Numbered from the stretch's first letter, positions 1 to 10,489 are shown. The stretch: 64,000 bases of DNA from Sphingomonas paucimobilis NBRC 13935 (GCF_000739895.2 NZ_BBJS01000043.1:62001-126000); one strand, 5' to 3'. Numbers and translations: made by a program. Notes: generated by a model from the sequence alone, not told the origin.

Positions 1-854
1 GGGTAGCTCGGATCCTTGGTGCCGGTGGAGGCCCAGAGGAGCCTCTGCGGCATCGCCCCGCGCTCCGCGAGCGCCTGCCAGCGTTCCGAAGCTACGAAGC
101 CGAGATACCATTGATAGGCGAGCTTGGCGTTGGCGATGGCGACCTGTCCGCGCAGTCCCGTAAGCGCCTCGGCCTCCGCGTCAGCGCTTTTCAGGCGTTC
201 GGCAATTTTCCTGTCGATCGCGGCATCGATCCGACTGACGAAGAAGCTCGCCACGCTTGCGATACGGTCGATCGGCTGGCCTTGGGCGAGCCGTGCTTCC
301 AACCCCTCCACGAAGGCCATCGCAACCGCGGCGTAGCTCTGCTGGCCGAACAGCAGCGTCACGTTGATGTTAATGCCATCTTCGATCAGCTGGCGGATGG
401 CAGGGACACCCGCCTGGGTACCGGGCACTTTGATCATCAGGTTGGGACGGTCGATCTGTCGCCACAGCCGCTGTGCTTCCGCGACCGTCTCCTCGGTGCT
501 CTCAGCGAGATAGGGGGAGACCTCGAGACTAACGTAGCCGTCCGTCCCGTTCAGCCGCTCATAGACCGGCTGCAGCGTGTCGGCCGCGTCTTGGATGTCC
601 TGAACCGCGAGCGCCTCATAGGCTTGGGTGATGCTCGTGCCGGGCCGGCTCTGGAGAAGAGCCAGGAGTTGCGCGTCGTAGGCATCGCCATGCGCGATCG
701 CCTTCTCGAAGATGGACGGATTGGAGGTCACGCCGGTGACGCCGTCTTCCTCGACGAGCCTTTGCAGCCCACCTTCCTTGAGGAAGCGGCGGTCGACAAA
801 GTCCAGCCAGGGGGCCTGGCCAAAATCGTGCAGCTTCCTGACCCGGCTCGCCAT
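1..854 (-). CDS. tal: Transaldolase (partial, C-terminus beyond window)
   Basis: Transaldolase moves a dihydroxyacetone unit between sugar phosphates in the non-oxidative pentose phosphate pathway (cytosol). The gene runs off the left edge; 284 residues are visible. Hallmarks are VTGVTSNPSIFEKAI at residues 39-53 and LMIKVPGTQAGV at 139-150, with the Schiff-base lysine at K142. The ATG at 854 follows the tkt stop by 2 bp, so the two are cotranscribed and probably translationally coupled. The visible part resembles the TalB-like domain found in actinobacterial and cyanobacterial enzymes. Fusion to glucose-6-phosphate isomerase (tal-pgi), known for this type, cannot be checked because the end is missing. 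Confidence 0.93.
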   Translation of the reverse strand, partial: MASRVRKLHDFGQAPWLDFVDRRFLKEGGLQRLVEEDGVTGVTSNPSIFEKAIAHGDAYDAQLLALLQSRPGTSITQAYEALAVQDIQDAADTLQPVYERLNGTDGYVSLEVSPYLAESTEETVAEAQRLWRQIDRPNLMIKVPGTQAGVPAIRQLIEDGININVTLLFGQQSYAAVAMAFVEGLEARLAQGQPIDRIASVASFFVSRIDAAIDRKIAERLKSADAEAEALTGLRGQVAIANAKLAYQWYLGFVASERWQALAERGAMPQRLLWASTGTKDPSY

Positions 855-856
855 CG

Positions 857-2929
857 TCACGCCTCCTGCAAGATCATCGAGCGCGCTGCCTCGACCACAT
901 GGTCGACGGTGAAGCCGAACTTCTCCTGGAGTTTGGCAAGCGGGGCAGACGCCCCGAACGTCGACATCGTGATCGTTCGGCCGCGAGCGCCGACATAGCG
1001 GTCCCACCCGATTGCGCCGCCCTGCTCCACCGCCAGGCGCGCCTCTATGCCGGGGGTTAGGACCAACTGCTTGTAGGCGTCGTCCTGCTCCTCGAAGCGG
1101 GACCAGCTCGGCATCGACACGACGCGTGCCCGTACGCCCTCCGCTGCCAGCTTCTCATAGGCGCCGACCACAAGGCTCAGCTCGCTCCCGGTGCCGATCA
1201 GGATGAGCTCCGGATCATCGGCGCTGGCAAGGATGTACGCGCCCCTCGCGACCCCGGCGGCGGCCGCATAGCGGCTCCGGTCGAGCGTCGGCAGCGCTTG
1301 GCGCGAGAGGATCAGCGCGCTCGGCCGACGGGTCTGGCGGACGGCAAGTTTCCACGCCTCGGCCGCCTCGTTCGCATCTCCCGGGCGGATGGTGTCGAGC
1401 CCGGGCGTCGCGCGCAGTGTCGCCAGATGCTCGATCGGCTGGTGGGTTGGGCCGTCCTCGCCGACCCCGATCGAATCGTGCGTAAAGACAAAGGTGACGG
1501 GCAGCTCCATGATCGCCGCAAGCCGGACCGGCGCTCGCATATAGTCGGCGAAGACGAGGAAGGTGGCGGCAAAGGGCTTGATGTAGGACAGCGCCATTCC
1601 GTTGGCGATCGCGCCCATCGCATGCTCGCGCACGCCGAAGTGCATCGTGCGCCCGCCAGGATTGTCCGCCTGGAACGAGCCGAAATTCTTTAGCTCGGTC
1701 TTGGTGGATGGCGACAGGTCGGCCGATCCGCCCACCAGCCAGGGCACGTTGCCGGCGAGCGCATTCAGCACTTTGCCGGCGGATTCGCGCGAGGCGACGC
1801 CCTTGGGATCCGGGTCGAAGCTCGGCAGGCCCGACTCCCAGCCCGGCGGCAGCGCGCCCTTGCGCATCGCGTCCAGCTCGGCCGCCATGCCGGGATAGGT
1901 CTCACGATAGCCGGCGAAGGTCGCCTCCCACTCCTCGCGCAGCCGGCGCCCGCGCGAGGCGATCGCCTCGTTGAAGTGCTTGGCGACGCCGTCGGGCACG
2001 TAGAAGGTCTTGTCCTCCGGCCAGCCATACGCCTTCTTGGTGGCGACGATCGCGTCGGCACCAAGCGGTTCGCCGTGAGCCTTCTCGCTGTCCGCCTTGG
2101 GGCTGCCCCAGCCGATGATAGAGTGGACGACGACGAAGGTGGGTCGGTCGTCGGTCGCCTTGAAGCTTTCGATTGCCCGCGCGAACGCCTCAGTATCGTT
2201 GGCGTCGTCGACGTGGAGCACGTTCCAACCATAGGACTCGAAGCGCTTGCCCACATCCTCGGTGAAGGCGAGGTCGGTATGGCCCTCGATGCTGATACGG
2301 TTTGAATCGTAAATCCAGCAGAGGTTGGAAAGCTTGAGATGTCCGGCGAGACTTGCCGCCTCGCCCGACACGCCCTCCATCATGTCGCCGTCGCCGCACA
2401 GCACGTAGACGTCATGGTCAAAGAGGGTGAAGCCATCGCGATTGAAGTGCTGGGCGAGCCAGCGTTCGGCGACCGCCATACCGACGGAATTGCCGCAGCC
2501 CTGACCGAGCGGGCCCGTCGTGGTCTCGACGCCGGTCGTCACCCGATACTCGGGGTGGCCCGGCGTCCTGGAGCCCATCTGGCGAAAGTTCTTGATGTCC
2601 TCGAGGCTAACCGCAGGCAGGCCAGTGGCCCTGCCTTCCGCATCGACCTCCTTGATGCCGGCGAGGTGGATAAGCGCGTAGAGAAGCATGGAGGCGTGCC
2701 CGACCGAGAGCACAAAACGGTCTCGATTGGGCCAGTCCGGCACGTTGGGATCGATCCGGAGGAACTGCGACCACAGCGTGTAGCCCACCGGCGCAAGCGC
2801 CATCGGGGTGCCGGGATGGCCGGACTGCGCCTTCTCGACGGCATCCATGGCGAGCGTACGGATCGTGTTGATGGCTAGACGATCGAGGGCCTCGAACGCG
2901 CCGCGTGCGGTGGCGGGCTGGCGCAACAT
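857..2929 (-). CDS. tkt: Transketolase
   Basis: Transketolase (690 aa, the usual family length) transfers two-carbon ketol units using thiamine diphosphate, in the pentose phosphate or Calvin cycle. The N-terminal domain shows GHPGTPMALAPVGYTLW (residues 37-53) and the cofactor motif GDGDMMEGVSGEA (179-191). The middle domain has the FGVREHAM segment with the catalytic glutamate, and the C-terminal domain has IGTGSELSLVVGAYEKL. The ATG at 2929 has a strong GGGAGG ribosome site. It is the first gene of a tkt-tal pair, with yfdX upstream in the same direction. A plasmid-borne extra copy is likely, since the housekeeping gene should be chromosomal (inference). Confidence 0.95.
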   Translation of the reverse strand: MLRQPATARGAFEALDRLAINTIRTLAMDAVEKAQSGHPGTPMALAPVGYTLWSQFLRIDPNVPDWPNRDRFVLSVGHASMLLYALIHLAGIKEVDAEGRATGLPAVSLEDIKNFRQMGSRTPGHPEYRVTTGVETTTGPLGQGCGNSVGMAVAERWLAQHFNRDGFTLFDHDVYVLCGDGDMMEGVSGEAASLAGHLKLSNLCWIYDSNRISIEGHTDLAFTEDVGKRFESYGWNVLHVDDANDTEAFARAIESFKATDDRPTFVVVHSIIGWGSPKADSEKAHGEPLGADAIVATKKAYGWPEDKTFYVPDGVAKHFNEAIASRGRRLREEWEATFAGYRETYPGMAAELDAMRKGALPPGWESGLPSFDPDPKGVASRESAGKVLNALAGNVPWLVGGSADLSPSTKTELKNFGSFQADNPGGRTMHFGVREHAMGAIANGMALSYIKPFAATFLVFADYMRAPVRLAAIMELPVTFVFTHDSIGVGEDGPTHQPIEHLATLRATPGLDTIRPGDANEAAEAWKLAVRQTRRPSALILSRQALPTLDRSRYAAAAGVARGAYILASADDPELILIGTGSELSLVVGAYEKLAAEGVRARVVSMPSWSRFEEQDDAYKQLVLTPGIEARLAVEQGGAIGWDRYVGARGRTITMSTFGASAPLAKLQEKFGFTVDHVVEAARSMILQEA

Positions 2930-2941
2930 GTTACCTCCCGT

Positions 2942-2967
2942 GGGGCGTTCGCCAGGTTGAACGCCCC
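2942..2967 (-). promoter_or_regulatory. Leader hairpin just upstream of tkt ribosome site
   Basis: A perfect 9-bp inverted repeat (GGGGCGTTC and GAACGCCCC, 8-nt loop) lies between yfdX and tkt, ending about 4 nt before the tkt GGGAGG. It could end or attenuate yfdX transcripts or shape the tkt leader. There is no T-run on the minus-strand side, so it is not a classical terminator for yfdX. Confidence 0.45.
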
Positions 2968-3022
2968 TTGTGCTTGTGTTGACCAGCCCCCGCGCGGGAG
3001 ACGATCGAACGCCGAGTGCTGC

Positions 3023-3955
3023 CTAGCGCGGGCGCTGGCTCGACCGCCTGGCCTCGTCGAACTTGGGACCAAAGGGATCGAGCAACCCCTTGGCGGATTG
3101 CGAGCCGGCGGTCTTACGCTCGAGATCGTCGACCGAGGCGATCAGGTCGGTCATCTCGCTGTCAGTGGCATAGCCCAGCGCTTTGCCGAGCTGGAGCTGC
3201 GTGCGGGCCGTTCCCAACAGCTGGCGCATGCGGGCGCTTTCCGCGTCGGTCCGCTTCCTTTTCTCGAGCAGGCTGCGCGCGTCCTCGAGCGCGAGCTGCG
3301 CGCGAACGAGAGGGAGCGGGATCACGATCTGGTCGATCACGATCGTGCCCAGTGCGGTCTGAAGGACCACCTTGGCCTCCTGCGGCTTGCCCTGGTGCAG
3401 CAGCGCGGCCGCCTGCTTGAGTGCGGCGGGGTAGGTGCCGAGCGGGAGCTTGCTGATGTTCACGACCGTTTCGGAACCCAGGTCGGAGATGAGCTTGCGC
3501 GCCAGCTGCAGGCGACCCTGCGCGATCGCGGCGCCCACCTCTCCGCGGATTTTCTCGACGTCGGCCGGGGTTCCGATCACGTCGTGCGTCACGACGCTCA
3601 CATCGACCGGAGCGAGCGCAAGCGTCGGCGTGCGGGCGAGGACGATCTCGAGCTTGCCGGTCGCGCGCTCCAGCGCCGCGATCGCGTCGTCGTTCTTGTT
3701 CTGGTCGATTGCGGTCAATGCGTTCTGCGTCTCGCGCACCGCGGCAACCGCCTCGTCGACGAGCTTGTCCCGCTGCGCCTCGGGTGGATCGGTGGGCTTC
3801 GACTGCGCTTGGGCTCCGGCCGGCGGAGCCGCTTGAGTCGAAGGCTGCGGCTGCGCTTGCTGACTGGCTGCAGAAGCCTGGGCCGCCGCGGCGCTCGACC
3901 ACGCCGAAATGGCGAGGGCGCCAAGGGCTGTCGAGATGATTAGGTGTTTCCGCAT
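3023..3955 (-). CDS. YfdX family protein, secreted
   Basis: A 310-aa protein with an N-terminal signal peptide (hydrophobic core ISTALGALAISAW, cleavage region around AAAAQA, residues 22-27), then a Gln/Pro/Ala-rich linker (about 28-60). The YfdX domain, helix-rich, spans about 60-270 and includes NISKLPLGTYPAALKQA and IVIDQIVIPLPLVRAQL. YfdX of E. coli is a periplasmic protein induced by the EvgA acid/multidrug response; its biochemical role is unclear. Here it precedes tkt-tal on the same strand, which suggests a stress-related set. A GGAGG ribosome site precedes the ATG. No clear promoter was identified upstream. Confidence 0.85.
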   Translation of the reverse strand: MRKHLIISTALGALAISAWSSAAAAQASAASQQAQPQPSTQAAPPAGAQAQSKPTDPPEAQRDKLVDEAVAAVRETQNALTAIDQNKNDDAIAALERATGKLEIVLARTPTLALAPVDVSVVTHDVIGTPADVEKIRGEVGAAIAQGRLQLARKLISDLGSETVVNISKLPLGTYPAALKQAAALLHQGKPQEAKVVLQTALGTIVIDQIVIPLPLVRAQLALEDARSLLEKRKRTDAESARMRQLLGTARTQLQLGKALGYATDSEMTDLIASVDDLERKTAGSQSAKGLLDPFGPKFDEARRSSQRPR

Positions 3956-4416
3956 CGTCCATCCTCCGTTTGTGAGTTAAAGTTCGGATTTCACAACGCG
4001 TGCTGCCGAGTACGGCGAAGTGCTTTCGGACGGGATGGCAGTGCTTCGCTGCCCCTCCGAACCGGCAAGTTGTTGCGGCCTATCGTCGTCACTCGGCACC
4101 TGCTCTTGTTTGCAAAGCATCGCGCGAGCATTGCTATGGAGACGCCGTCTGCTAGCTGCGCTGACATATCTCAGCCCGGTTCCGGCAATCTCGCCGTCGT
4201 CAGGAAGCCGGCGCGCCGCTTGTTCTCGGCGCTGCGGAGCTTCCGGGTTCAGCCGACGACCCGCCGATTTGCCGCACGGCGTAGGGCGCAATCGCGCCCG
4301 TCAGAAGCATGGAGTCCACGAGAGTGTCCGAAATGGCTTAGGCGATGAGAGCGACGCCTGGGCCCGGTCTTCTCCGCGTGGTCAGCACGCGCTCTCGCCG
4401 CGGCAGGAGAGTTTCA
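3956..4416. other. Intergenic region between yfdX and a small plus-strand gene
   Basis: A divergent region of 461 bp. I see no convincing gene. Short open frames on both strands lack ribosome sites and family resemblance. It should hold the yfdX promoter (minus) and that of the small plus-strand gene, but no sigma-factor consensus, including the GGAAC/CGTT general-stress type, was recognised. A weak inverted repeat (GCGAAG and CTTCGC) lies around 4015-4050. Confidence 0.4.
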
Positions 4417-4596
4417 ATGCCTGATCTTGAACGCGCGATCGAAGCGGCGGCTCGTGCCCTTTGCCGTCTTGATGGGCACCCCGAGAATATCAAGTTCGAG
4501 GGAAAGCCGATGTGGAAAAGCTATCTCAGCGGCGCCAGGACAGCGGTTGAGGCGGCGATACCACACCTCCGGTCTGCCGATGATCAAAGCCCATGA
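4417..4596 (+). CDS. Small hypothetical protein
   Basis: A 59-aa protein starting MPDLERAIEAAARALC and ending RSADDQSP. The start was chosen at 4417 because AGGAGAG lies 6-12 nt upstream; an in-frame start at 4345 has no ribosome site. The sequence is soluble and mostly helical, with GKPMWKSYLSGARTAVEAAIPHL resembling short unknown proteins common in sphingomonads. It stands alone on the plus strand and converges on dnaE2. Function is unknown. Confidence 0.6.
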   Translation: MPDLERAIEAAARALCRLDGHPENIKFEGKPMWKSYLSGARTAVEAAIPHLRSADDQSP

Positions 4597-4626
4597 TCAC
4601 CGCGGCCCTGGCGAGGTGCGATCCTG

Positions 4627-7600
4627 TTAGTGGAAGTCATGGCTGCGGATGCGCAGAACCTCGGCTTCGTCGATCGCAGTTCCGAACGGCGGCGAGGCGA
4701 GCGTACGGGCGCGCGCAAAGTTCGGGTCACGCGGGTCAGGCCCGCCGCCGTTCTTCGCCCCGTCTCCGCGGCCTGGTGCGACGCTGAACTCCATTCGGCC
4801 AATCGAGCGCAGCATGTCGTCATGATCGACGATGCGATCGCAGATGATATGGATGACCTCGCCTTCCTTCTGTAGGTGCCCGCGCATCGCGATCATCGAC
4901 GACGACATGACCTGGCGGCGGTAGATCTCGAACCGGTCGGGCCAGAGGATGCCGTTGGCGATGCCGGTCTCGTCCTCGATCGTCACGAACAGCACGCCTT
5001 TGGCGGAGCCCGGACGCTGACGCACGAGAATGACGCCGGCGACCTCGATGTTGCGGCCGTCGCGGATCGTCGCGAGATCGGCGCATCGGACGATCTTCAT
5101 CGTATCGAGCTGTTCGCGCAGAAAACTGACCGGGTGGCCGCGAAGCGATAGCTGGGTCGAGCGATAGTCCTCGACCACTTCCCGGCCATCGCTCATGGGC
5201 CGCAACGCCACCGACGGCTCCAGCCCCTCGGGCGAGAATTTGGCCTCGCGTTCGTCCGCCGCCGCAAACAGCGGCAATGGTGCTTCGCCCAGGCCCTTGA
5301 CCTTCCATAGCCCCTGTCGCCGGTCCTCGGCGATGCAGTGGAACGCGTCGGCTTCCGCAAGCCGCTCGATCGCGGCGCGCGGCATGCCTGCGCGGCGCCA
5401 GACTTCCTCGACGCTATCGAACGGCGCAGGCCCGCGTGCGCCGACGATCGCCGCGCCGTGGATGTTGGCGAGCCCCCGGACCTGCCGCATCCCCAGCCGC
5501 ACCGCCATGTAGCGGCCTTTGGCCGGCTCCAGCGTGCAATCCCAATGGCTGTCGTTGATCGACACCGGCCGCACCTCGACGCCATGTTTGCGGGCATCGG
5601 CGACGATCTGCGCGGGCGCGTAGAATCCCATCGGCTGCGCGTTGAGCAGGGCGGCGCAGAACACGTCGGGATGATGGTGCTTCATCCAACAGCTCGCATA
5701 GGCGATCTTGGCGAAGCTGGCGGCATGGCTTTCCGGGAAGCCATAGGAGCCGAACCCCTCGATCTGCTTGAACGTCCGCTCGGCGAAATCCTTCGAATAG
5801 CCGCGCTCGACCATCCCGCCCACCAGCTTGTCGTAGAAATGCGAGACGCCACCCGTCAATTTGAACGTCGCCATCGCACGGCGGAGCTGGTCGGCCTCGA
5901 CCGCGGTGAACCCGGCGCCGACGATGGCGACCTTCATCGCCTGCTCCTGAAACAGCGGCACGCCCAGGGTCTTCTCGAGCACGGCGCGCAGCTCGGGCTT
6001 GGGATATTCGGGCTTCTCCTTGCCCTCGCGGCGACGAAGATAGGGATGGACCATGTCGCCCTGGATCGGACCGGGGCGGACGATCGCGACCTCGATCACG
6101 AGATCGTAGAACTCCTTGGGCTTGATCCGCGGCAGCATCGACATCTGTGCGCGGGACTCGATCTGGAAGACACCCAGGGTGTCGGCCTTCTGGATCATCG
6201 CATAGACGTCGGGATCATCATCCTGCAGGTCGGCCATGCCGACACCGATCCCCTTGCAGTCGCGCAGCATGTTGAACGCCCGGTTCATGCAGCCGAGCAT
6301 GCCGAGGCCAAGCACATCGACCTTCATGAACTTCAGCTCGTCGATATCGTCCTTGTCCCACTCGATAATCTGGCGATCCTCCATTCGCGCTGGCTCGATC
6401 GGCACGAGCTCGTCGAGCCGGTCCTGGGTCAGCACGAATCCGCCGGGGTGCTGAGAGAGGTGGCGCGGCGTGCCGATGAGCTGACGCGCGAGCAGCAGGG
6501 TGAGCTTGAGGCGATGATCCTCGGCGTTGAGGTTAAGGCCGGCGATCTGTTCGTCGGTGATGCCATCGACCGACCAACCCCAGACGAGGCCGGTCAGCAT
6601 CTTGGTCAGGTCGCGCGGCAGGCCGAGCGCCTTGCCGACCTCGGCGACCGCGCCGCGGGTGCGATAGCGGGTAACGACCGCGGTCAGCGCGGAGCGGTCG
6701 CGGCCGTAGGTCTCGTAGATCCACTGGATAATCTCCTCGCGGCGTTCGTGCTCGAAATCGACATCGATGTCGGGCGGCTCCTTGCGCTCGCCCGACACGA
6801 ACCGCTCGAACAGCAGCTCATGCTTGATCGGATCGATCGACGTGATGCCGAGCAGGTAGCAGACGCAGCTATTGGCGGCCGAGCCGCGGCCCTGACACAG
6901 GATGCCGCGTCGCCGGCTTTCGGCGACGATCGCGTTGACCGTCAGGAAGTAGGGCGCGTAGCGGAGCTGGTCGATCAGTCGCAGCTCATGGTCGATCTGG
7001 TCGCGGTAACGCTGCGGCAGGCCATCGGGAAACGCCCGCGCCGCCGCATCTTCGGTCAAACGGGCCAGCGCCTGCTGCGCCGTGCGGCCGGCCATGACCT
7101 GCTCATAGGGATATTGATACTGGATCTCGCCAAGATCGAACCGGCATCGGGCGGCGATGTCGGCGCTGGCCTGAATTGCATCGGGAAAGGCCGCGAACCT
7201 TCGCTCCATCTCGACCGGGGATCTGAGATTGCGGTCCATGAACCGCTCGCGCCGGAACCCCAGCGCGTCGATCGTCGTCTTTTCGCGGATCGCGGTCATC
7301 ACGTCCTGCAGCGGCCGCGCCTCCGGCGTGTGGTAGAGCACGTCGCCGGTCGCGACGCTGCGCATTCCGGCATCGCGCGCCAGCGCGTCGAGCTGGACCA
7401 GTCGCTCCACATCGTCGGGTCTGCGCCGCAGCGACAGCGCGAGATAGCCCCGCGCGTCGAACGTCTCGCGCAGCTCGGCGAGATGCGCGGCGGTATTGTC
7501 GTCCGGCAGGTCAGGGACGAGGATCGCGATCAGACCCTCGGCATGGGCGACGACATCGCACCAATCGAGGATGCAGCAGCCCTTGCCACCGCGCGCCTTG

Positions 7601-7887
7601 CCGACCGATAGCAGCCGAGTGAGCCGCGACCAGGCCGCGCGATCGGTGGGGTAAAGCAGCAGCGCGCGGCCGTCAGTGAGATCGACCCGCGCGCCCGCGA
7701 TCATCCGCACGCCGGTCGCCTTCTGGCCACGCCAGCCTCGGACGATGCCGGGCACACCGCCCCAATCGGTCAGGCCGAGCGCGCTGTGGCCGAGCAGCGC
7801 GGCGGCCGAGAACAGCTCCTCGGGCGACGACGCACCGCGCAGAAATGAGAAATGGCTCGTCACCTGAAGTTCGACGTAAGTCGCCAT
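4627..7887 (-). CDS. dnaE2: Error-prone DNA polymerase DnaE2
   Basis: DnaE2 (1086 aa, typical length) is the C-family polymerase of the ImuA-ImuB-DnaE2 mutasome that copies damaged DNA during the SOS response. The PHP domain is N-terminal ([15 protein letters not shown] at 11-25). The palm has [17 protein letters not shown] (333-349) and catalytic aspartates in [13 protein letters not shown] (372-384). An OB-fold region with [18 protein letters not shown] lies near the C-terminus. Its ATG overlaps the imuB stop by 1 nt (TGATG), so it is the last gene of the imuAB-dnaE2 operon, under the LexA box at 10446. Confidence 0.96.
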   Translation of the reverse strand: MATYVELQVTSHFSFLRGASSPEELFSAAALLGHSALGLTDWGGVPGIVRGWRGQKATGVRMIAGARVDLTDGRALLLYPTDRAAWSRLTRLLSVGKARGGKGCCILDWCDVVAHAEGLIAILVPDLPDDNTAAHLAELRETFDARGYLALSLRRRPDDVERLVQLDALARDAGMRSVATGDVLYHTPEARPLQDVMTAIREKTTIDALGFRRERFMDRNLRSPVEMERRFAAFPDAIQASADIAARCRFDLGEIQYQYPYEQVMAGRTAQQALARLTEDAAARAFPDGLPQRYRDQIDHELRLIDQLRYAPYFLTVNAIVAESRRRGILCQGRGSAANSCVCYLLGITSIDPIKHELLFERFVSGERKEPPDIDVDFEHERREEIIQWIYETYGRDRSALTAVVTRYRTRGAVAEVGKALGLPRDLTKMLTGLVWGWSVDGITDEQIAGLNLNAEDHRLKLTLLLARQLIGTPRHLSQHPGGFVLTQDRLDELVPIEPARMEDRQIIEWDKDDIDELKFMKVDVLGLGMLGCMNRAFNMLRDCKGIGVGMADLQDDDPDVYAMIQKADTLGVFQIESRAQMSMLPRIKPKEFYDLVIEVAIVRPGPIQGDMVHPYLRRREGKEKPEYPKPELRAVLEKTLGVPLFQEQAMKVAIVGAGFTAVEADQLRRAMATFKLTGGVSHFYDKLVGGMVERGYSKDFAERTFKQIEGFGSYGFPESHAASFAKIAYASCWMKHHHPDVFCAALLNAQPMGFYAPAQIVADARKHGVEVRPVSINDSHWDCTLEPAKGRYMAVRLGMRQVRGLANIHGAAIVGARGPAPFDSVEEVWRRAGMPRAAIERLAEADAFHCIAEDRRQGLWKVKGLGEAPLPLFAAADEREAKFSPEGLEPSVALRPMSDGREVVEDYRSTQLSLRGHPVSFLREQLDTMKIVRCADLATIRDGRNIEVAGVILVRQRPGSAKGVLFVTIEDETGIANGILWPDRFEIYRRQVMSSSMIAMRGHLQKEGEVIHIICDRIVDHDDMLRSIGRMEFSVAPGRGDGAKNGGGPDPRDPNFARARTLASPPFGTAIDEAEVLRIRSHDFH

Positions 7888-9731
7888 CAGCCAAACAGCC
7901 CGTGCATGTACCAGCTAAGATCGCCGGTGCTGCCCTCGACTCCGTCGCCGCGCCGGAACAGCCAAAACCGCTCGCCGCCCTCGGCCTCCACCCGGAAATA
8001 ATCGCGGACCGCCCACATCTCGCGCTCGCTGCGCCACCACTCGCCGTGGATGCGCTCGGGACCATCGCCGGCGACGACGCGATAGGACTGGCCACGCCAC
8101 ACGAACCGGCGCGGCGGATGATCGGGCAGCAGCGCCACCACGTTGGACAGTAGCTCCGGCCGACGCAGCAGCCGCGCGGGCCGCTTCCATTTGGGCCATC
8201 CCGAGGGGCACGCAAGCGCATCGGCGCGGACGATCGCGCGCTCGGGCACGTCGCTTTCCTGGGCGCCGATGCGAAACAGCGCGGCATCGCCGGCACGGCC
8301 GGCGAGCTGGTCGACCAGTGGCGCAAGGTCGGGCGTGCTGGATTCGGCCAGCCCGGTGCCGAGCGACACCGGCATCAGGTCTTCGACCCGCGGTGCGGTC
8401 AGCGCCATCGCTTCGATGCCGAGGTCGGGTTCGATCCGCTCGACCCGCATCGCGAACATGCGCTTGAGATGCTTTGCATCGCGCGTTGCCTTGGCGGTGC
8501 CAAGGCCGATGCGTTGTTCTACCCCATCCACTCGCAGGCAGATGAGGACAGCAGCACGTAAGCCGAGACCGCGTGCCTGGAGCACGCCCACCATGTCGTC
8601 GATCAGATCGTCGATGACCTGGGTGATCGCCTCGGCGGTGCTGATCGGTTCGAGCAAGCTGCGCTCGACGCGCGGTTCTTCGAACGGCACGACGGGCACG
8701 ATCGGCTCGGCGACGAGCCCGCGGGCCTGGTCGAGCCGCGTGACCGTCGTCATGCCGAGCCGTCGGGCGAGCGGTCCGCGCGCGATTGGGTAGAGATCGG
8801 CGACGCTTTCCAGCCCGAACCGCGCGGCGGAGCTCAACGCCTCCGGGGTCAGCCGGAGCGCGGCGAGCGGCAGGTCGGCGATGGCCTCCATTTCGCGACC
8901 GGGAGGGAGGACGGTGACGGGCTCGCCGCCGTAGCGCGCCAGCGCATGCGCGGTGCCGGGCGAGCCGGCGATCGCGATGCTGGCGGTGAAACCGAGCCGA
9001 TGAAGGAAGCGGAGCAATCGGCGGCAGAAGCCCGCCTCGCCGCCGAACAGGTGCGTCGTGCCGGTCAGGTCGAGCCACAGGCCATCCGGCCCGGCGACGC
9101 TCGCGGTCGGCGTCCAGCGCCCGACTGCATGCAGGGCCAGCCGGTCGAGCAAGGCGCGATCGTGATCAGGCTCGGCATCGCGCACGTCGAGATCGGTGAC
9201 AAGCGCGCGGGCGTGCGCCGCGGCCATGCCGGGACGCAAGCCCAGCTCCAGCGCGACCGGGCAGGCAGCGGTGACGACATCGCGTTGGCCCATGCGTTCG
9301 ATCAGGATGGTCGGTCGCGTCCATGCCGCCACGAGTGGCAGCGGCGCGGCGACGGCATAGCCCGTCGCGCCTTCGTCGGGCGGCATCGCCTTGAACGGAT
9401 TGTCGGCGGCCTCGCTGCGTCGGCCCATCTCGCGCATCGTCGGTCGCTGGTGCGCCGGCAGCGCATCGATCTCGGCCTGGCTCGGCTTATCCGGCCGCGC
9501 GCCCTCACGCGGCCAGCTCGCAGCGCCGTGGTCGGCGAGCGCCCAGCGCGCGCCCGGCCGCCAGCCGCCGCCACGCGGCACCGAGCAGGCGCCGGGGTCG
9601 TCGTCGATCGGCGCTGCAAATCTCGATTGTGCGGGGACCGGCGGCGCGTCAGGCGGCTTGGCTGGCCGCTCCAGCCGTCGCAATCGCTCTATGGGGAGCT
9701 GCGGCAGGTAGAGCGAGGCGACCCGTATCAT
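7887..9731 (-). CDS. imuB: ImuB, Y-family polymerase-like mutasome adaptor
   Basis: ImuB is a catalytically inactive Y-family homologue that bridges DnaE2, ImuA and the sliding clamp. The start was chosen at 9731 ([20 protein letters not shown]), the usual family N-terminus; this overlaps the 3' end of imuA by 83 bp. It is 614 aa, longer than typical ImuB (about 500), because of a roughly 90-residue Pro/Arg-rich insert (about residues 25-115) before [23 protein letters not shown]. The thumb and little-finger regions follow ([30 protein letters not shown]). It lies between imuA and dnaE2 and is SOS-controlled by context. Confidence 0.93.
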   Translation of the reverse strand: MIRVASLYLPQLPIERLRRLERPAKPPDAPPVPAQSRFAAPIDDDPGACSVPRGGGWRPGARWALADHGAASWPREGARPDKPSQAEIDALPAHQRPTMREMGRRSEAADNPFKAMPPDEGATGYAVAAPLPLVAAWTRPTILIERMGQRDVVTAACPVALELGLRPGMAAAHARALVTDLDVRDAEPDHDRALLDRLALHAVGRWTPTASVAGPDGLWLDLTGTTHLFGGEAGFCRRLLRFLHRLGFTASIAIAGSPGTAHALARYGGEPVTVLPPGREMEAIADLPLAALRLTPEALSSAARFGLESVADLYPIARGPLARRLGMTTVTRLDQARGLVAEPIVPVVPFEEPRVERSLLEPISTAEAITQVIDDLIDDMVGVLQARGLGLRAAVLICLRVDGVEQRIGLGTAKATRDAKHLKRMFAMRVERIEPDLGIEAMALTAPRVEDLMPVSLGTGLAESSTPDLAPLVDQLAGRAGDAALFRIGAQESDVPERAIVRADALACPSGWPKWKRPARLLRRPELLSNVVALLPDHPPRRFVWRGQSYRVVAGDGPERIHGEWWRSEREMWAVRDYFRVEAEGGERFWLFRRGDGVEGSTGDLSWYMHGLFG

Positions 9732-10425
9732 CACATGCTTCAAGTTCGAGGGAGAAAGGATTGCCGTTCCGCTGGCGGACCAGCTCGACGGACCAGCGAG
9801 CGCGGCCGACACCGGCATAGGGCAGCCGTGCCGATGAGGCGCAACCGATCCGCCAGCGCGTCATCGCCGAGGAGGGTTGATCGAGCGGGCAGCGGTCGCG
9901 GGCACGGTGGCGGCGATAGAGGAGCATCGGGGTCTTGCCATCCGACGCGGCGAGCTGGAGCCGGCGGGTCGCCGTCTGATCGGCCGCCTTCACTTCGGCA
10001 ATGACGCAGGCGATCGAGCCATCGCGAAGCGCGTCCTCGGCCATCGCCAGCACGTCGGCGTCCTTCCGGCCCTGCGCGTAGAGGATACGATCGGGACCGA
10101 GCCCGACCTGTTCAATGCCGGGTGCATAGAGGTCGAATTTGGAAAGTGCCCAGATCACCGTGAAGCCGGGTCGCGAGGCGAAGCGGGCAGCGATACCCGC
10201 CGCGAACAAGGTCGCGGCCGCATCGTCGCTCAGCGACGGCCGCGCCGCCGCGATCTCATGCAGCCCTGCGCCATCGAGGCCGTGATCGGCCAGCCGGTCG
10301 TCGAGCGCCGCCAGCCCGAACGCCAGTGCCGGCCCGCGCTGGCTCTGGGCCTGCGCGAGCTGAGCGCGAAGCGCAGCTAGCTGATCGGCGCAAGGCCGAT
10401 CGATGGGCGACGGTTGGACAGACAT
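9649..10425 (-). CDS. imuA: ImuA, RecA-like mutasome protein
   Basis: ImuA is a RecA-fold protein required for DnaE2-dependent mutagenesis. Typical features are LAFGLAALDDRLADHGLDGAGLHEIAAA (about residues 37-64), FTVIWALSKFDLYAPGIEQVGLGPDRILYA and the C-terminal WRIGCASSARLPYAGVGRARWSVELVRQRNG. The ATG at 10425 is preferred; an in-frame GTG at 10443 would touch the LexA box at 10446-10460. It is the first gene of imuA-imuB-dnaE2, and its 3' end overlaps imuB by 83 bp. Confidence 0.93.
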   Translation of the reverse strand: MSVQPSPIDRPCADQLAALRAQLAQAQSQRGPALAFGLAALDDRLADHGLDGAGLHEIAAARPSLSDDAAATLFAAGIAARFASRPGFTVIWALSKFDLYAPGIEQVGLGPDRILYAQGRKDADVLAMAEDALRDGSIACVIAEVKAADQTATRRLQLAASDGKTPMLLYRRHRARDRCPLDQPSSAMTRWRIGCASSARLPYAGVGRARWSVELVRQRNGNPFSLELEACDDTGRLALPAAAPHRAIATAGAASQAA

Positions 10426-10445
10426 CGGGCAAAATCGACTCACTT

Positions 10446-10460
10446 GTTCCCATTATGTTC
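10446..10460 (-). promoter_or_regulatory. LexA box (SOS operator) for imuA-imuB-dnaE2
   Basis: The sequence GTTCCCATTATGTTC fits the alphaproteobacterial LexA operator GTTC-N7-GTTC exactly. It lies 21 bp upstream of the imuA ATG. An identical 15-mer occurs at 11563-11577. Confidence 0.9.
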
Positions 10461-10489
10461 CGCCTCAATCGGCACTTCGTCAAGCAGAG

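Noticed and set aside
3956..4100. General-stress (EcfG-type) promoter before yfdX
   Set aside because: Searched for GGAAC with 16-19 nt to CGTT on the minus strand; no acceptable match was found.
5338..7611. Long open frame on the plus strand antisense to dnaE2
   Set aside because: It mirrors the codon pattern of dnaE2, has no ribosome site and encodes a His/Arg/Leu-rich product without family resemblance; a GC-rich shadow.
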